Positions 44,357-53,475 are shown, numbered from the stretch's first letter. The stretch: 54,714 bases of DNA from Clostridium sp. CAG:768 (GCA_000437435.1 FR899627.1:224210-278923); one strand, 5' to 3'. A program made the numbers and translations. The notes: generated by a model from the sequence alone, not told the origin.

Positions 44357-46030
44357 ATGAAACAAATTACTAATGTAAATAACTGCTTAACGTACAGTTA
44401 CCAAGACAAAAACAACAAATTTATCACCAACAAAATTGCAAATTATGCAATTCAAGGCTTATTTATAATAAAATTGATAACTAACACTAAAAACAATCAT
44501 AAGATCATAGAAAAAGTCGTATTATGAGTTATTAAGGAACAACAAGCACAGAAACGATACATTAGACTTATTGAAGGAAATGATGAATGCGACTTTAATA
44601 CATTTTTCAAAGCTATTCATCGAGGAATAGTAGGGCTATATGAGGATTTCAACAAAAATAAATATTTATTGCTACTAAAAATGCTATACAATAATCTTCG
44701 GGTTATAACCATTTATACAAATTTTGGATATCAACCAAGAGAAAATTCGTATATTTTAGGCAATTCAAAAATACTTATTGATGATAAAAAAGTCGAAAAT
44801 TATCCAAATTTACCTAATGATTTACATCTTACAGAAGATGAAAAACTCCAAATTCTCCCTGCAAATGGCATTGTTCCAATGCTTTATCAGAGTGAAAATC
44901 CTAAAATTGTACTTAAGAACTTTGTAGCATCAATGATTAAAACTTTTGACGCTCCAATTTTAATGGCAATAGCTGTAGGATTTGCATGCTGTTTCTTTGA
45001 TATTTTTATTTCAAAGGCGCAAGGTTTTCCTTACATTATTCTTTATGGAGAATCTAATGCGGGTAAATCTACAATTTTACACATATTAGCTGCCTTCTTC
45101 GGTATAACTAATATGACATCATTAACAAGTGGAACTTCTACCGGAGTAAGTTTAAGAAATCAACTTGAAAAATTCAACAATTTTCTCGTATTTTACGAAG
45201 AAATTGACCGTTGCAAGATTAATTACATAGAAGATTTAGGTAAAGATGGATTTTCTGCTACTCCAAGAAAAAAATCTTCAAAGGATGGTAAAGAAATCAT
45301 CACTGAAATAAATACTTCTTTTTGTGTTGGAACAAATCATTTCTTTGAAGAAATGACGTTTGCAAATTTTTCAAGATGTATTCCTGTAAATTTAAGACGA
45401 GGGAAATTTGATTTAACAGATTTTAAGTACCATTCAATAGATGAACTTAAAAAACTTTCTTGTTTTCTACCTGAAATATTGTTTTATAGGAATAAAATAT
45501 TTGATATATACCAAGAACAATATAAAATTGCTCAAAAATATTGTAGTTTTGCTAGAATTTGCAACAATGTTGCTATTGGAATGTCAATATGGATAGTAAT
45601 TAATGAAATCTTAGAAGAAGAAGTAATAAATACTGAAAATTTAGTTACAAACTACCTTGACTACTTTGAACAATATATTGATACAGAATTGTCTTATGGA
45701 GATGTTTTCTTATCAAGTGTATATAGACTTTTCTGTAGTAAAGAATTGCTTTATGGTAGAGATTTTGTTATTACAAAGAGTAAATTTTTAAGAATTAATC
45801 TTACTAAATATTGCGATATTTTTAATAGCATAAATCCAAACAAAAAGTTAACCCCTGGACAGATTAAACTAAAACTTGCAAATGATAAAAGAGCAGTTTG
45901 TCTAAAAGGTTCAGATCTAAAACCAATAGGTAGAGCTGTTAAAATAGATATTTCAAACAATGAAATCTTACTTGATATCCTAAATAGGATAACAAAAACT
46001 CAAGATGAAGAGGAGTATAATGATGAATAA
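44357..46030 (+). pseudogene. DUF927/primase-like ATPase gene with an in-frame TGA
   Basis: The frame begins at ATG 44357 behind GGAGGAAATTA and runs without shift to 46030, except for TGA at 44525-44527 (codon 57). Full length would be 557 residues. The region after the stop still reads like the family (FNTFFKAIHRGIVGLY...). The ATPase core is intact: YGESNAGKST near residue 240 and VFYEEIDRC. The C-terminus has a helical domain. Such proteins act as helicase or primase-associated ATPases in element replication. A restart at TTG 44669 would give 453 residues with the full ATPase. Nonsense mutation is the simplest reading. Confidence 0.78.
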
Positions 46031-47459
46031 CTCCCTCAAAAATCTTTTAGCAAATATCTATCTTAGATTATCAAGTAAAAAACAAGAAGATGGGATGTCT
46101 AAAGAAATCCAAGAAACCGAATGTCGAAAGTACTGTGAAAAAGAGGGAATTATTGTCAAAAACATTTTTTATGAAAATGAAAGTGCAATGATTCCTAATA
46201 ATCGACCAGTTTTTGAAGATCTCATAGCTCGGCAAAAGACAAAAGATAGAGTTGATGTTATTATGGTTTACACTTTAAACCGTTTAACAAGAAATCATCC
46301 TGATTTTTATTACATTAGAGAGTTAGTTGATAAATTCAATACTAAAATTATTTTTGTTAAAGAAAATATGATCATTCAAAAACCTTTTAAAAGTTATGAA
46401 AAATATTTATTTAACATTTTAGTAGCAAACGCAGAATTTGAAGTAGCTCATATGAATGAGATCCGTAAAAACGGGCTAATTGCAAGAGCTAAAACAGGGA
46501 AAAGACCATCTAAACTCCCCCATGGCTATAAATCCTATAATGGGAAAGTGGTAATTGTACCTAAAGATGCAAAATTTGTTAAAAAAGCATTTGAATTGTA
46601 TGCAACTGGAAGATTTTCTATAAATTCTTTAACTGAAGAGTTATTTGAAGAAGGTTTCTACTATTCAAAACAACCTAACAAGAAAATTCCAAGAGCAACT
46701 TTAGCTAATATGCTTAAAAACTTATTTTACACTGGATGGTACACATTCCCAGATTGTGAAAAAGAGATAAAAGGAACTCATAAAGCTATTATTGATCGCA
46801 ATCTATATGATAAAGTTCAAGAAATGCTTAGTGTTTCTGGATATGAAAAGATAAGAAAACATGAATTTCTTTACTCAAAACTTTTAACATTACAAGAAAC
46901 AGGTAAATTTATGATTGGCGATATCAAGAAAGATAAATACATCTATTACACAGCCTTTGATAATGATGATGTAAGACATTCGATAAATGAAAATGTAGTT
47001 ACTGATGCAATTTTAAGCTATTTCAAAGAAATTCGGCTTAATATGATACCAAAAACTATTATTGATGAGGTTTTAGAAGAAGAATTAATGCCTTTAAAGA
47101 AAGAACTTTCATCTCTAAAACGCAATAAAAGTCGCAAATATCATAAAGAACTACACCTTCACGACTTTATAGAAACAAATTCTATAGAAGATGAAGATTT
47201 TATAACAGAAGAACTTGAAAATATCGAAATGCTTTACTCTAATCTACCTGAAAAGATAGAGCAAAAGGAACACCAAATTCAAAAACTAACTCAAAAATGT
47301 TATGAAGTAATGCAAAAACGACTTTACGACATTTATATTCAACTTGATTCAAAGAACCAAAGAAAGATTCTTGAACTTGTTACAAATAAGTTTGAGTTGC
47401 AAAGCAAAAAGGTAAAATTAACATTCAAATCTACATTTAGAAAGATTAGAAAACGATAA
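46023..47459 (+). CDS. large serine recombinase, zinc ribbon lost
   Basis: 478 residues; the start behind AGAGGAG lies inside the end of the ATPase gene. The catalytic domain has IYLRLSSKKQEDG, NRPVFEDL and YTLNRLTRNHP. The recombinase domain follows (KLPHGYKSYNG; FYYSKQPNKKIPRATLANMLKN). In the position of the usual C-x-x-C ribbon stands FLYSKLLTLQETGKFMIGDIKKDKYIYYTAFDN, with no cysteines. The C-terminus is a coiled coil. Serine recombinases integrate and excise elements. The loss of the ribbon may reduce site recognition or make this a second factor. Confidence 0.85.
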   Translation: MNNSLKNLLANIYLRLSSKKQEDGMSKEIQETECRKYCEKEGIIVKNIFYENESAMIPNNRPVFEDLIARQKTKDRVDVIMVYTLNRLTRNHPDFYYIRELVDKFNTKIIFVKENMIIQKPFKSYEKYLFNILVANAEFEVAHMNEIRKNGLIARAKTGKRPSKLPHGYKSYNGKVVIVPKDAKFVKKAFELYATGRFSINSLTEELFEEGFYYSKQPNKKIPRATLANMLKNLFYTGWYTFPDCEKEIKGTHKAIIDRNLYDKVQEMLSVSGYEKIRKHEFLYSKLLTLQETGKFMIGDIKKDKYIYYTAFDNDDVRHSINENVVTDAILSYFKEIRLNMIPKTIIDEVLEEELMPLKKELSSLKRNKSRKYHKELHLHDFIETNSIEDEDFITEELENIEMLYSNLPEKIEQKEHQIQKLTQKCYEVMQKRLYDIYIQLDSKNQRKILELVTNKFELQSKKVKLTFKSTFRKIRKR

Positions 47460-47501
47460 TTTTACTTTAAATTATCATGAGATATGTAATCTGAATTCGG
47501 A

Positions 47502-47533
47502 CCCGTACATAAAAATGTACGGGTTTTCTTTTT
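47502..47533 (+). terminator. terminator between convergent recombinase and KAP genes
   Basis: CCCGTACAT / ATGTACGGG with an AAAA loop, then TTTTCTTTTT on the plus strand. Confidence 0.88.
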
Positions 47534-48914
47534 ATCTTATATATCCTATCATATTTTTTAAATATTGTATTAAATCCCTATTATAAGCCCTTAAAGCTCT
47601 TTGTATTTCTATTACATTGTTATATCCACTAATTTTAGCTCTTACTTCAATTGGCACAGTTTCAGGAGATTCATATTGCTTTTGTATTTTTTGTACTATT
47701 TCATAATAATTATTATTAGAAATCGCTCTACATATTTGTAAAAACTTATCTAACTCATATTGTTGATTCTCATCTAAGTTATTAAATTTAGAATAAATAT
47801 TTACACCAATAAAATTCTCGAAATTTTCAATTGATAAACTTTTTATTGTAAATTGATTATATAATTTAATATCCTTAATTTTTAATATCATTAATAAGGC
47901 TAAAATTGGCATAATTTTATTTACTTTTTCATCTAACATTTTAGTTATTACGTTAAATTTCGCATATATTTGCTCAATATCCCTTAGTTGCATTGGATAT
48001 ATGCTAGCAAATAAATTGAAATAAGTATTAAACTCATCATATCCTGTCGTCCATCTTCCTACTACACTATTATCTTTATTATGTATATCAAAAATATTTT
48101 GCAGATTTTCTGTATATTTTTGTATATCAGGTTTAGGTAATTCTAATTCCAAATCAATAAATCTTCTTAAATACCCCTCTCCGTCCATACCACAACCATA
48201 GATATTACTTATTGTATGTTTTAACTGGCTTCGATCTATTCCTAAGATAAATACAAGTCCTTTAACATTAAATAAATGTTTTATTGCTTCAAGTAACTCT
48301 ATTGCAAAAATAGGTCTACAACGTTCTAATTCATCTACAAAAATATATATATTCTTACCCGATAATGTTTTTACTAGTTTATCTATATCTTTTTTGAACT
48401 CAGCTAATATATTTCTCAGTTGATTATATTCATATAAGTTTTCTACTTTAGGTAAACTCATTGAATTAGCATCTGTTTTTTGTTTTAACTCATCTATATC
48501 AAGAATCCCATTGGAACCTTCAAAAATAAAATGTTTAAAACAAGTAAAAAGAATATCTCCGCAATTCTTAATATCTGTAATTAAATCATATTTTACTAAA
48601 TTCTGCTCTTTTAATTGCTCTATAAAATTATATAAAAAAGGAAGTAGTGGTTTTTCAACAAAATCACAATCCCAAGCGTTGAAAAATACAACTGTTTCTC
48701 CTTTTTGTTTAAGTTCTTCTGCCCAACGTTTTAAAAAGAAAGTTTTTCCACTACCATAACTTGAATTTATAGACAAAACAAAAGGCTGTTCTATTGAGGT
48801 TATAATCTTAGTAAAATCTTCTGCAACCTTATTTCTACTGAATAAATCTCCCTCCCAAATATTCTCTTTATTAATTTCCATTTCTTCATTTTTCAAACAT
48901 ATAGGTTTTGTCAT
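47532..48914 (-). CDS. KAP-family P-loop NTPase
   Basis: 460 residues from the ATG at 48914, which is 7 bases behind GGAG; a second ATG at 48920 is too close to the site. Walker A is NSSYGSGKTFFLKRW near residue 53, followed by FFNAWDCDFVEKPLLPFLY, and Walker B is IYIFVDELERCRP near 185. FILGIDRSQLKHTIS and GYLRRFIDLELELP then complete the KAP pattern. No obvious membrane helices are inserted. KAP NTPases are STAND-like ATPases; some bacterial ones act in anti-phage defence. It is the only minus-strand gene between the two recombinases. Confidence 0.85.
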   Translation of the reverse strand: MTKPICLKNEEMEINKENIWEGDLFSRNKVAEDFTKIITSIEQPFVLSINSSYGSGKTFFLKRWAEELKQKGETVVFFNAWDCDFVEKPLLPFLYNFIEQLKEQNLVKYDLITDIKNCGDILFTCFKHFIFEGSNGILDIDELKQKTDANSMSLPKVENLYEYNQLRNILAEFKKDIDKLVKTLSGKNIYIFVDELERCRPIFAIELLEAIKHLFNVKGLVFILGIDRSQLKHTISNIYGCGMDGEGYLRRFIDLELELPKPDIQKYTENLQNIFDIHNKDNSVVGRWTTGYDEFNTYFNLFASIYPMQLRDIEQIYAKFNVITKMLDEKVNKIMPILALLMILKIKDIKLYNQFTIKSLSIENFENFIGVNIYSKFNNLDENQQYELDKFLQICRAISNNNYYEIVQKIQKQYESPETVPIEVRAKISGYNNVIEIQRALRAYNRDLIQYLKNMIGYIR

Positions 48915-48934
48915 TTTCATACTCCTTTTTGATC

Positions 48935-49084
48935 ATGAAAACACAAAAAATACATATTTCAATTAGACAAGCAGTTATATTATGTATATTGATAATAGCT
49001 TACTTTAGTGTATATTCAGCAAATCATAATGGGAAGTCGTATGGAATCCTTACTTTACTTTTCTGGAAAATGAGTAAAAATTAA
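48935..49084 (+). CDS. possible small membrane protein, 49 aa
   Basis: MKTQKIHISIRQAVILCILI... has one transmembrane helix (QAVILCILIIAYFSVYSA) and ends at TAA 49084, 36 bases ahead of the second recombinase. No Shine-Dalgarno is visible on this strand. It may be a real small gene or chance. Confidence 0.3.
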   Translation: MKTQKIHISIRQAVILCILIIAYFSVYSANHNGKSYGILTLLFWKMSKN

Positions 49085-49120
49085 AATACAAAGTTCAGAA
49101 AATTATAAAGGAATTCAAAT

Positions 49121-50722
49121 ATGGAACATAATCAAGCTGTTATTTATGCAAGAGTTTCAAGCAGAGAACAAGAGCGTGATGGATTTTCTATTCCTGCACA
49201 GTTAAAACTACTCAAAGAATATGCTCTTAAAAATGGTTTTCAAATAGTAAAAGAGTATTCTGATGCAGAAACTGCTAAAAAGGCAGGTAGAACCAATTAC
49301 AATGAGATGCTTAATTATCTTAAAGCAAACCCTGAAATTAAAACTGTTCTTGTTGAAAAAACAGATAGACTTTACCGTAATTTCAAAGACTATGTTACTC
49401 TTGAAGATTACGATTTAGAAGTACATTTAGTAAAAGAAGGGAGCATAATCAGCAAAAATTCTAAATCCCATGACAAATTTATCCATGGAATTAAGGTTTT
49501 AATGGCTAAAAACTACATTGATAATCTTTCAGAAGAGATTTCAAAAGGATTACATGAAGGATTAGAACAAGGTTTCTGGCCATTTCAACCACCATACGGG
49601 TATATTAGAGGAGCTAAAAAGAATTTAGTTATAGATAAATCAAGGATTCTTTTTGTTCGGAGAGCTTTTGAGCTATTTGCAACAGGGAAATACTCTCTTA
49701 GAAAACTTTCTGAACAATTATTTATAGAAGGTTACTATTACAAAAATGAGCGACCTAAAATAACACAGTGCGTTCTTGAATCTATGCTAAAAAACGTTAT
49801 TTATGTAGGGCAAATGAACTGTAACGGCATAATTTATCAAGGGAAACATCCTCCTATAATCTCTCAAGATATTTTTGATAAGACACAATTAGCATTTTTA
49901 AAAGTTGATAAATCTAAAGTCCGTAAAAACTTTGATTTTCTATACCCTGGGATTGCAAAATGCGGTATTTGCGGATACTCTTTTTGTGGTGAAAGACAGA
50001 AAAAACACAATATTTATTATCGCTGTTCACATTTTGACAGAAGCTGCCCAAACACAGCATATATTTCAGAAAAACAACTTACTCAGTCTTTCAGAATGCA
50101 CCTAAAAAGAATTGGTATAAACAAAGATTTGTATGAGTTAGTAAAATATTCACTAACAGAATGTCTTGGAGATGAACAGGAATATCATAAAAGTGAAGTT
50201 GAGAGAATTAACTCAGAAATAGAACAAAACAAAGAAGTTTTGAAAAAGATGTATCTTGATCAGGTGAACGGTGTACTTGATTATGCTATGTGGGTTAATT
50301 TGAAAAACGAATATGAGGTAAAATTAAGCCGTTTAAATTCAGACTTGCAAAAACACACTATAGCTAATACAAATTTTTTAGATACAGGTATAAAAATCCT
50401 TGATTTTTGTCATAAAGCAAGTTTACCAGCAAACGAACTTTCAGAAGAAGAAGTTGCACAAATTATTAGAGCTACGTACCTAAGTGTAACAATTAATAAT
50501 AAAAAGGTTAAAATGGTATTTAAAGAACCTTTTGCAACGATTGAAACTCTATTAAAATTTGCTAAAAAAGAGATTTCAGAAATGGGATTGTCTGAATTCA
50601 AGTCTGCAATAATTTCTTCAAAAGATAAATGTATTGAAAGCATTAAAACAGAGCCCGAAGGCTCTGTTTTCAATAGTTCTATTTGTTTTAAATGGTGGAG
50701 GTTAGGAGATTCGAACTCCTGA
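49121..50722 (+). CDS. large serine recombinase (integrase) ending inside tRNA-Ala
   Basis: 533 residues. Catalytic domain IYARVSSREQERDGFSIPAQ (Ser at about 12), VLVEKTDRLYRNFKDY; recombinase domain ISKGLHEGLEQGFWPFQPPYGYIRG; zinc ribbon AKCGICGYSFCGERQ...YYRCSHFDRSCPN; then a coiled coil. It is the likely integrase of the element. The last residues (KWWRLGDSNS) and the TGA are read from the antisense of tRNA-Ala, so the tail depends on integration. The codons near 50645-50670 also form the tRNA terminator on the other strand. Confidence 0.92.
   Translation: MEHNQAVIYARVSSREQERDGFSIPAQLKLLKEYALKNGFQIVKEYSDAETAKKAGRTNYNEMLNYLKANPEIKTVLVEKTDRLYRNFKDYVTLEDYDLEVHLVKEGSIISKNSKSHDKFIHGIKVLMAKNYIDNLSEEISKGLHEGLEQGFWPFQPPYGYIRGAKKNLVIDKSRILFVRRAFELFATGKYSLRKLSEQLFIEGYYYKNERPKITQCVLESMLKNVIYVGQMNCNGIIYQGKHPPIISQDIFDKTQLAFLKVDKSKVRKNFDFLYPGIAKCGICGYSFCGERQKKHNIYYRCSHFDRSCPNTAYISEKQLTQSFRMHLKRIGINKDLYELVKYSLTECLGDEQEYHKSEVERINSEIEQNKEVLKKMYLDQVNGVLDYAMWVNLKNEYEVKLSRLNSDLQKHTIANTNFLDTGIKILDFCHKASLPANELSEEEVAQIIRATYLSVTINNKKVKMVFKEPFATIETLLKFAKKEISEMGLSEFKSAIISSKDKCIESIKTEPEGSVFNSSICFKWWRLGDSNS
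50643..50671 (-). terminator. terminator of tRNA-Ala inside the recombinase gene
   Basis: AAAACAGAGCC / GGCTCTGTTTT, perfect 11-bp stem with a CGAA/TTCG loop, 22 bases beyond the tRNA CCA on the minus strand. Confidence 0.8.
50687..50699 (+). repeat. right attachment repeat
   Basis: TTTAAATGGTGGA, overlapping the CCA, discriminator and last acceptor bases of tRNA-Ala; identical to 33963-33975. Confidence 0.65.
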
Positions 50723-50768
50723 CCCCCTGCGTGCAAAGCAGGTGCTCTACCAGCTGAGCTAAACCCCC
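50693..50768 (-). tRNA. tRNA-Ala (anticodon UGC)
   Basis: 76 nt including encoded CCA. Acceptor GGGGGTT/AACCTCC (one G-T pair), D-arm AGCTCAGCTGGTAGAGC, anticodon stem CCTGC/GCAGG with loop TTTGCAC (anticodon TGC), T-arm with GTTCGAATC, discriminator A. The 3' end is the insertion site of the element. Confidence 0.97.
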
Positions 50769-50849
50769 ACGAGGTCATTATTTGTTTGTCACAATATTTA
50801 TTGTACATGCTAATTTTTTTTTGTAAAGCACTTTTTTTATTTTTTTTAT

Positions 50850-50886
50850 AAAAAAAACATGATTTACTAAATATTGTAAATCATGT
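50850..50886 (-). terminator. terminator of the solenoid-repeat gene
   Basis: ACATGATTTAC / GTAAATCATGT, perfect 11-bp stem, followed on the minus strand by T7. Confidence 0.9.
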
Positions 50887-50912
50887 TCTTTATTTTATAT
50901 GTATTTCTTCTA

Positions 50913-51473
50913 TTACATAGAACAAACCATTTCAATTTCGTTTGATGAAACTACATTTGAAAAATTGTAGTTTTCTACCAAATCTCTTTGTTCAAAATAA
51001 ATACTTTCATCTAAAATTAATTCATCACATTGTTTTAATGTCATTAATGATAAATTTTTAGCTGATTTTGAATCTGTAATTAATTTATGTACTCTTAAAT
51101 TCTTAGGTAATGAAGAAATTTTTGTTCCTCTAATATTAAATACATTTGCTCTGATATCTGTATTTAATTTTTCTATACTACTTTTTTCCATATTTAATGA
51201 ATCTGTCCAAATGTGTTCCGGTAATTTACCAATTTTTGCATTTGACATATTTACAAAATTTGCATCAATTGGAGTTTCAATTTTTTTAATTTCTGCACCT
51301 GACATATTTAAAGTATTTGATACCCAACCGATTGACAATTTGCCAATAACACATTTTGATAAATTTAGACTTCCGCTGATTGATCCTAATTCTAAGTTTT
51401 TAATTTCACAGCCTGATAAATCTAAATCGCCACCTTGGTAGTTGTTAATTAATTCTTGATAATCTCTTTTCAT
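50913..51473 (-). CDS. beta-solenoid (LRR/pentapeptide-like) repeat protein, 186 aa
   Basis: About six repeats of 22-23 residues, each 'LNLS.C.IGKL..' (DLDLSGCEIKNLELGSI, SLNLSKCVIGKLSIGWV, TLNMSGAEIKKIETPI, FVNMSNAKIGKLPEHI, SLNMEKSSIEKL, VFNIRGTKISSLPKNL). A regular hydrophobic ladder indicates a right-handed solenoid or small leucine-rich repeat. No signal peptide. The C-terminal 45 residues are different. A strong AGGAGG-like site precedes the ATG. Likely a protein-binding scaffold; partner unknown. Confidence 0.7.
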   Translation of the reverse strand: MKRDYQELINNYQGGDLDLSGCEIKNLELGSISGSLNLSKCVIGKLSIGWVSNTLNMSGAEIKKIETPIDANFVNMSNAKIGKLPEHIWTDSLNMEKSSIEKLNTDIRANVFNIRGTKISSLPKNLRVHKLITDSKSAKNLSLMTLKQCDELILDESIYFEQRDLVENYNFSNVVSSNEIEMVCSM

Positions 51474-51559
51474 AAAAAAACCTCCAAATTTTATATTTAT
51501 ATAATATACATATAAAGTTTATAAATATATCCTCCGGTTAAATGTTTTTTTTGAATTTA

Positions 51560-51922
51560 TTAAAATATCAAAAACTTTTCCAACTCCCCTAAAACAAATT
51601 GCAAGCGAGTTTTATTATAAAAATATAACCAACCTATTAAAGCTTCAAAAGCAGTAGCTTGTCTATATTCTGCCTGAATTTGTCTTCTCGCAATAGGTAT
51701 TGATAAATTCCTTGCACGTCTTGCAATTTCTTTTTCTTCATCGGTTAAAAGATCATCAATATTGTGTAACAATTCTGCTTGAAAGGATGCTTTTACTTTA
51801 TCTGTTGTAATTTTATGTAATTTTTTTGCATTTTCTGTTAATTTTACTGTTTTTTCTCTAATAAAAATTTCCCAAACAGCATCACCAATATATGCATAAT
51901 TTTTTAAATTCATTTCTTCCAT
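51560..51922 (-). CDS. mrnC: Mini-ribonuclease III
   Basis: 120 residues with AYIGDAVWEIFIRE (catalytic Asp of the RNase III fold), KASFQAELL, ARRARN and YRQATAFEALIGWLYF (catalytic Glu). There is no dsRNA-binding domain, as in the family. Mini-III matures 23S rRNA and occurs in Firmicutes and cyanobacteria-related lineages. A second ATG at 51913 (MNLKN) has GGAAG 5 bases ahead and may be the true start. Confidence 0.92.
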   Translation of the reverse strand: MEEMNLKNYAYIGDAVWEIFIREKTVKLTENAKKLHKITTDKVKASFQAELLHNIDDLLTDEEKEIARRARNLSIPIARRQIQAEYRQATAFEALIGWLYFYNKTRLQFVLGELEKFLIF

Positions 51923-51993
51923 AAAAAAAGTGTACTACAAAATATTGAATAAAGTAAAAACTTATGAGATAATTTTTGCAGGAGAGAGGATTT

Positions 51994-52629
51994 ATGAAAA
52001 TTAAATTATTAACTTTAATATTGTGTATCATAATGCTAAATAGTTCTGTTTTAGCTCAAGAAAATAAAGTTTTTGCAGAAAATCAAAAACCTAATTGCGG
52101 TTGCAGTAAACAAACAAAATGTATTGACTTAATGACATCAATGTACAATGAAAGAGCTACTTTATATAATGTTTTAAATCTTTCAAACGATCAACAAAAA
52201 TGCAAAGATGTTATTGATAAAAAACGTTATGAAGAATTAGGTGTTCAATTTAGACAATACGAACAGGAAAAATATGTTCTAGATAATATGTGCAAACATA
52301 ACGCAAGTGAACAGGCAATAAAAAAACAAGAAAAAGTTGTTAAAAATATTGAAAAATGCATGAAAGAAATTGGTGAAAAATACGATAAAGAATTCAAATC
52401 AATTTTAAATTCAGAACAAAAAGCAAAATATAATTCCGTAAGAAAAATGGAAAAAAAAGAAATTAAATATTGTCTTAAAAATAAAGCATTTTATAAAAGA
52501 GATCCAAAATTAAGACCTTTTGGAGAAAAAATGTATTACGGAGAACAAAATAACGTACTTTGTCCTGTACATAAAAAATGGCATCTTTTCGGATATAAAC
52601 ATAAATTAGAAGAAACTCAAATCAAATAA
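51994..52629 (+). CDS. exported protein with coiled coil, CpxP/Spy-like
   Basis: Start at 51994 (MKIKLLTLILCIIML), with GGAGAGAGGA just upstream. The signal peptide ends VLAQ. The mature 185 residues begin with a CGCSKQTKC cluster, then long charged helices with LSNDQQK and LNSEQKAKYN, which resemble the LTxxQ motifs of periplasmic Spy/CpxP proteins. The last 45 residues hold CPVHKKWHLF. Probably periplasmic; the chaperone-like role is a guess from the motifs. Confidence 0.65.
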   Translation: MKIKLLTLILCIIMLNSSVLAQENKVFAENQKPNCGCSKQTKCIDLMTSMYNERATLYNVLNLSNDQQKCKDVIDKKRYEELGVQFRQYEQEKYVLDNMCKHNASEQAIKKQEKVVKNIEKCMKEIGEKYDKEFKSILNSEQKAKYNSVRKMEKKEIKYCLKNKAFYKRDPKLRPFGEKMYYGEQNNVLCPVHKKWHLFGYKHKLEETQIK

Positions 52630-52675
52630 ATTAAACAAATGATGATTTTTTACCAATAATCATTATAATTATGGT

Positions 52676-53356
52676 ATGAGAAAATTATTAATATTAAGTT
52701 TAGCTTTAATATTAAGCACATCAAGTTGCTTTGCTTGGGGGTTTTGGAATAAAGATAAAGACAAAACTAAAAGTAATTCAACTCAATCTAATATTGAAAT
52801 AGAAAATTCCGGGAGTGGATATGTCGGCAAATTACCTGATTTGACAAAAGGTTTTGCTACAACAGAACCGCAATATACCAAACCTATATTTGAAAAAACA
52901 AAAGATTTTAACAGTGCTGATGAAATTACACCTATACCTAGAGATAATCCGGCTTTTGTAAACATTATTTTAAAAAGTGAAAAAACATCTGCTTACTTAA
53001 ATGATATTAATGAACTATTACCACAATTAGAAAACTTGCTTTCATGCATAGAAAATAATTCTGATGTTCAAAAGTTTAACGCAAAAGCATACTTTTTTAA
53101 TAAAAGTGTTGAGTATTTACGTGATAAATATAAAGGTTTGCCAGAAAGTAGTTATATTTCATTTAAAAAATTGTTAGAATTAAGCTCTCATACTCAATCA
53201 ATTGCAAACTTACGTGCAGAAGCTGAAAAATATCGTCCTTATCTTGCTTATACTGGTGCAGGATATTTATATAATGATAATGTTATTGATCAACAATTAG
53301 AATATTTAAAAACAGAAATTGAACAAACTATTGTTGTATTAAAAGAAGTTGAATAA
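52676..53356 (+). CDS. exported hypothetical protein, 226 aa
   Basis: Signal peptide MRKLLILSLALILSTSSCFA. A Lys/Ser-rich linker (KDKDKTKSNSTQSN) is followed by mostly helical sequence (NDINELLPQLENLLSCIENN; LRAEAEKYRPYLAYTGAGYLYNDN). No Shine-Dalgarno is evident. No recognised domain. It follows the previous exported gene by 46 bases and may share its transcript. Likely periplasmic. Confidence 0.65.
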   Translation: MRKLLILSLALILSTSSCFAWGFWNKDKDKTKSNSTQSNIEIENSGSGYVGKLPDLTKGFATTEPQYTKPIFEKTKDFNSADEITPIPRDNPAFVNIILKSEKTSAYLNDINELLPQLENLLSCIENNSDVQKFNAKAYFFNKSVEYLRDKYKGLPESSYISFKKLLELSSHTQSIANLRAEAEKYRPYLAYTGAGYLYNDNVIDQQLEYLKTEIEQTIVVLKEVE

Positions 53357-53362
53357 TAATTT

Positions 53363-53475
53363 TATAAAAAAAGGAAAACTCCCGCTGATTTGCGGGAGAA
53401 GGAATGAAAGTCAAGTAAGTCGAACGGTTTATCCGTTTACTAATTATCGTAAATTATTACAATAATGACTTACTT
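53363..53475 (-). terminator. hairpins downstream of the S74 protein gene
   Basis: CTCCCGC/GCGGGAG (about 53377-53397) is followed on the minus strand by TTTTCCTTTTTTT, a good terminator. Closer to the gene lies a longer inverted repeat with AGTAAGTC and GACTTACT arms (about 53413-53475), enclosing an ACGG/CCGT hairpin. Confidence 0.6.

Larger units (their letters stand above)
33963..50699. mobile_element. 16.7-kb integrated element at tRNA-Ala
   Basis: The segment is bounded by direct copies of TTTAAATGGTGGA, the complement of the tRNA-Ala 3' end with CCA. It holds two large serine recombinases, a DUF927/primase-like gene, small regulators and a set of defence-type genes. No capsid, portal, relaxase or type IV secretion gene is visible, so it is neither a complete phage nor a conjugative element. 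It could be a satellite-like or mobilisable island. Confidence 0.72.

Noticed and set aside
44525..44527. UGA recoded as an amino acid
   Set aside because: TGA ends the type IIG, photolyase and second recombinase genes in this window, so UGA is a normal stop; no selenocysteine context is evident.
33963..50699. Intact prophage
   Set aside because: No terminase, portal, capsid, tail or lysis gene can be recognised in the segment.
50410..50808. Minus-strand 132-residue frame over the recombinase end and tRNA
   Set aside because: It is antisense to the recombinase and crosses the tRNA gene; no ribosome site.
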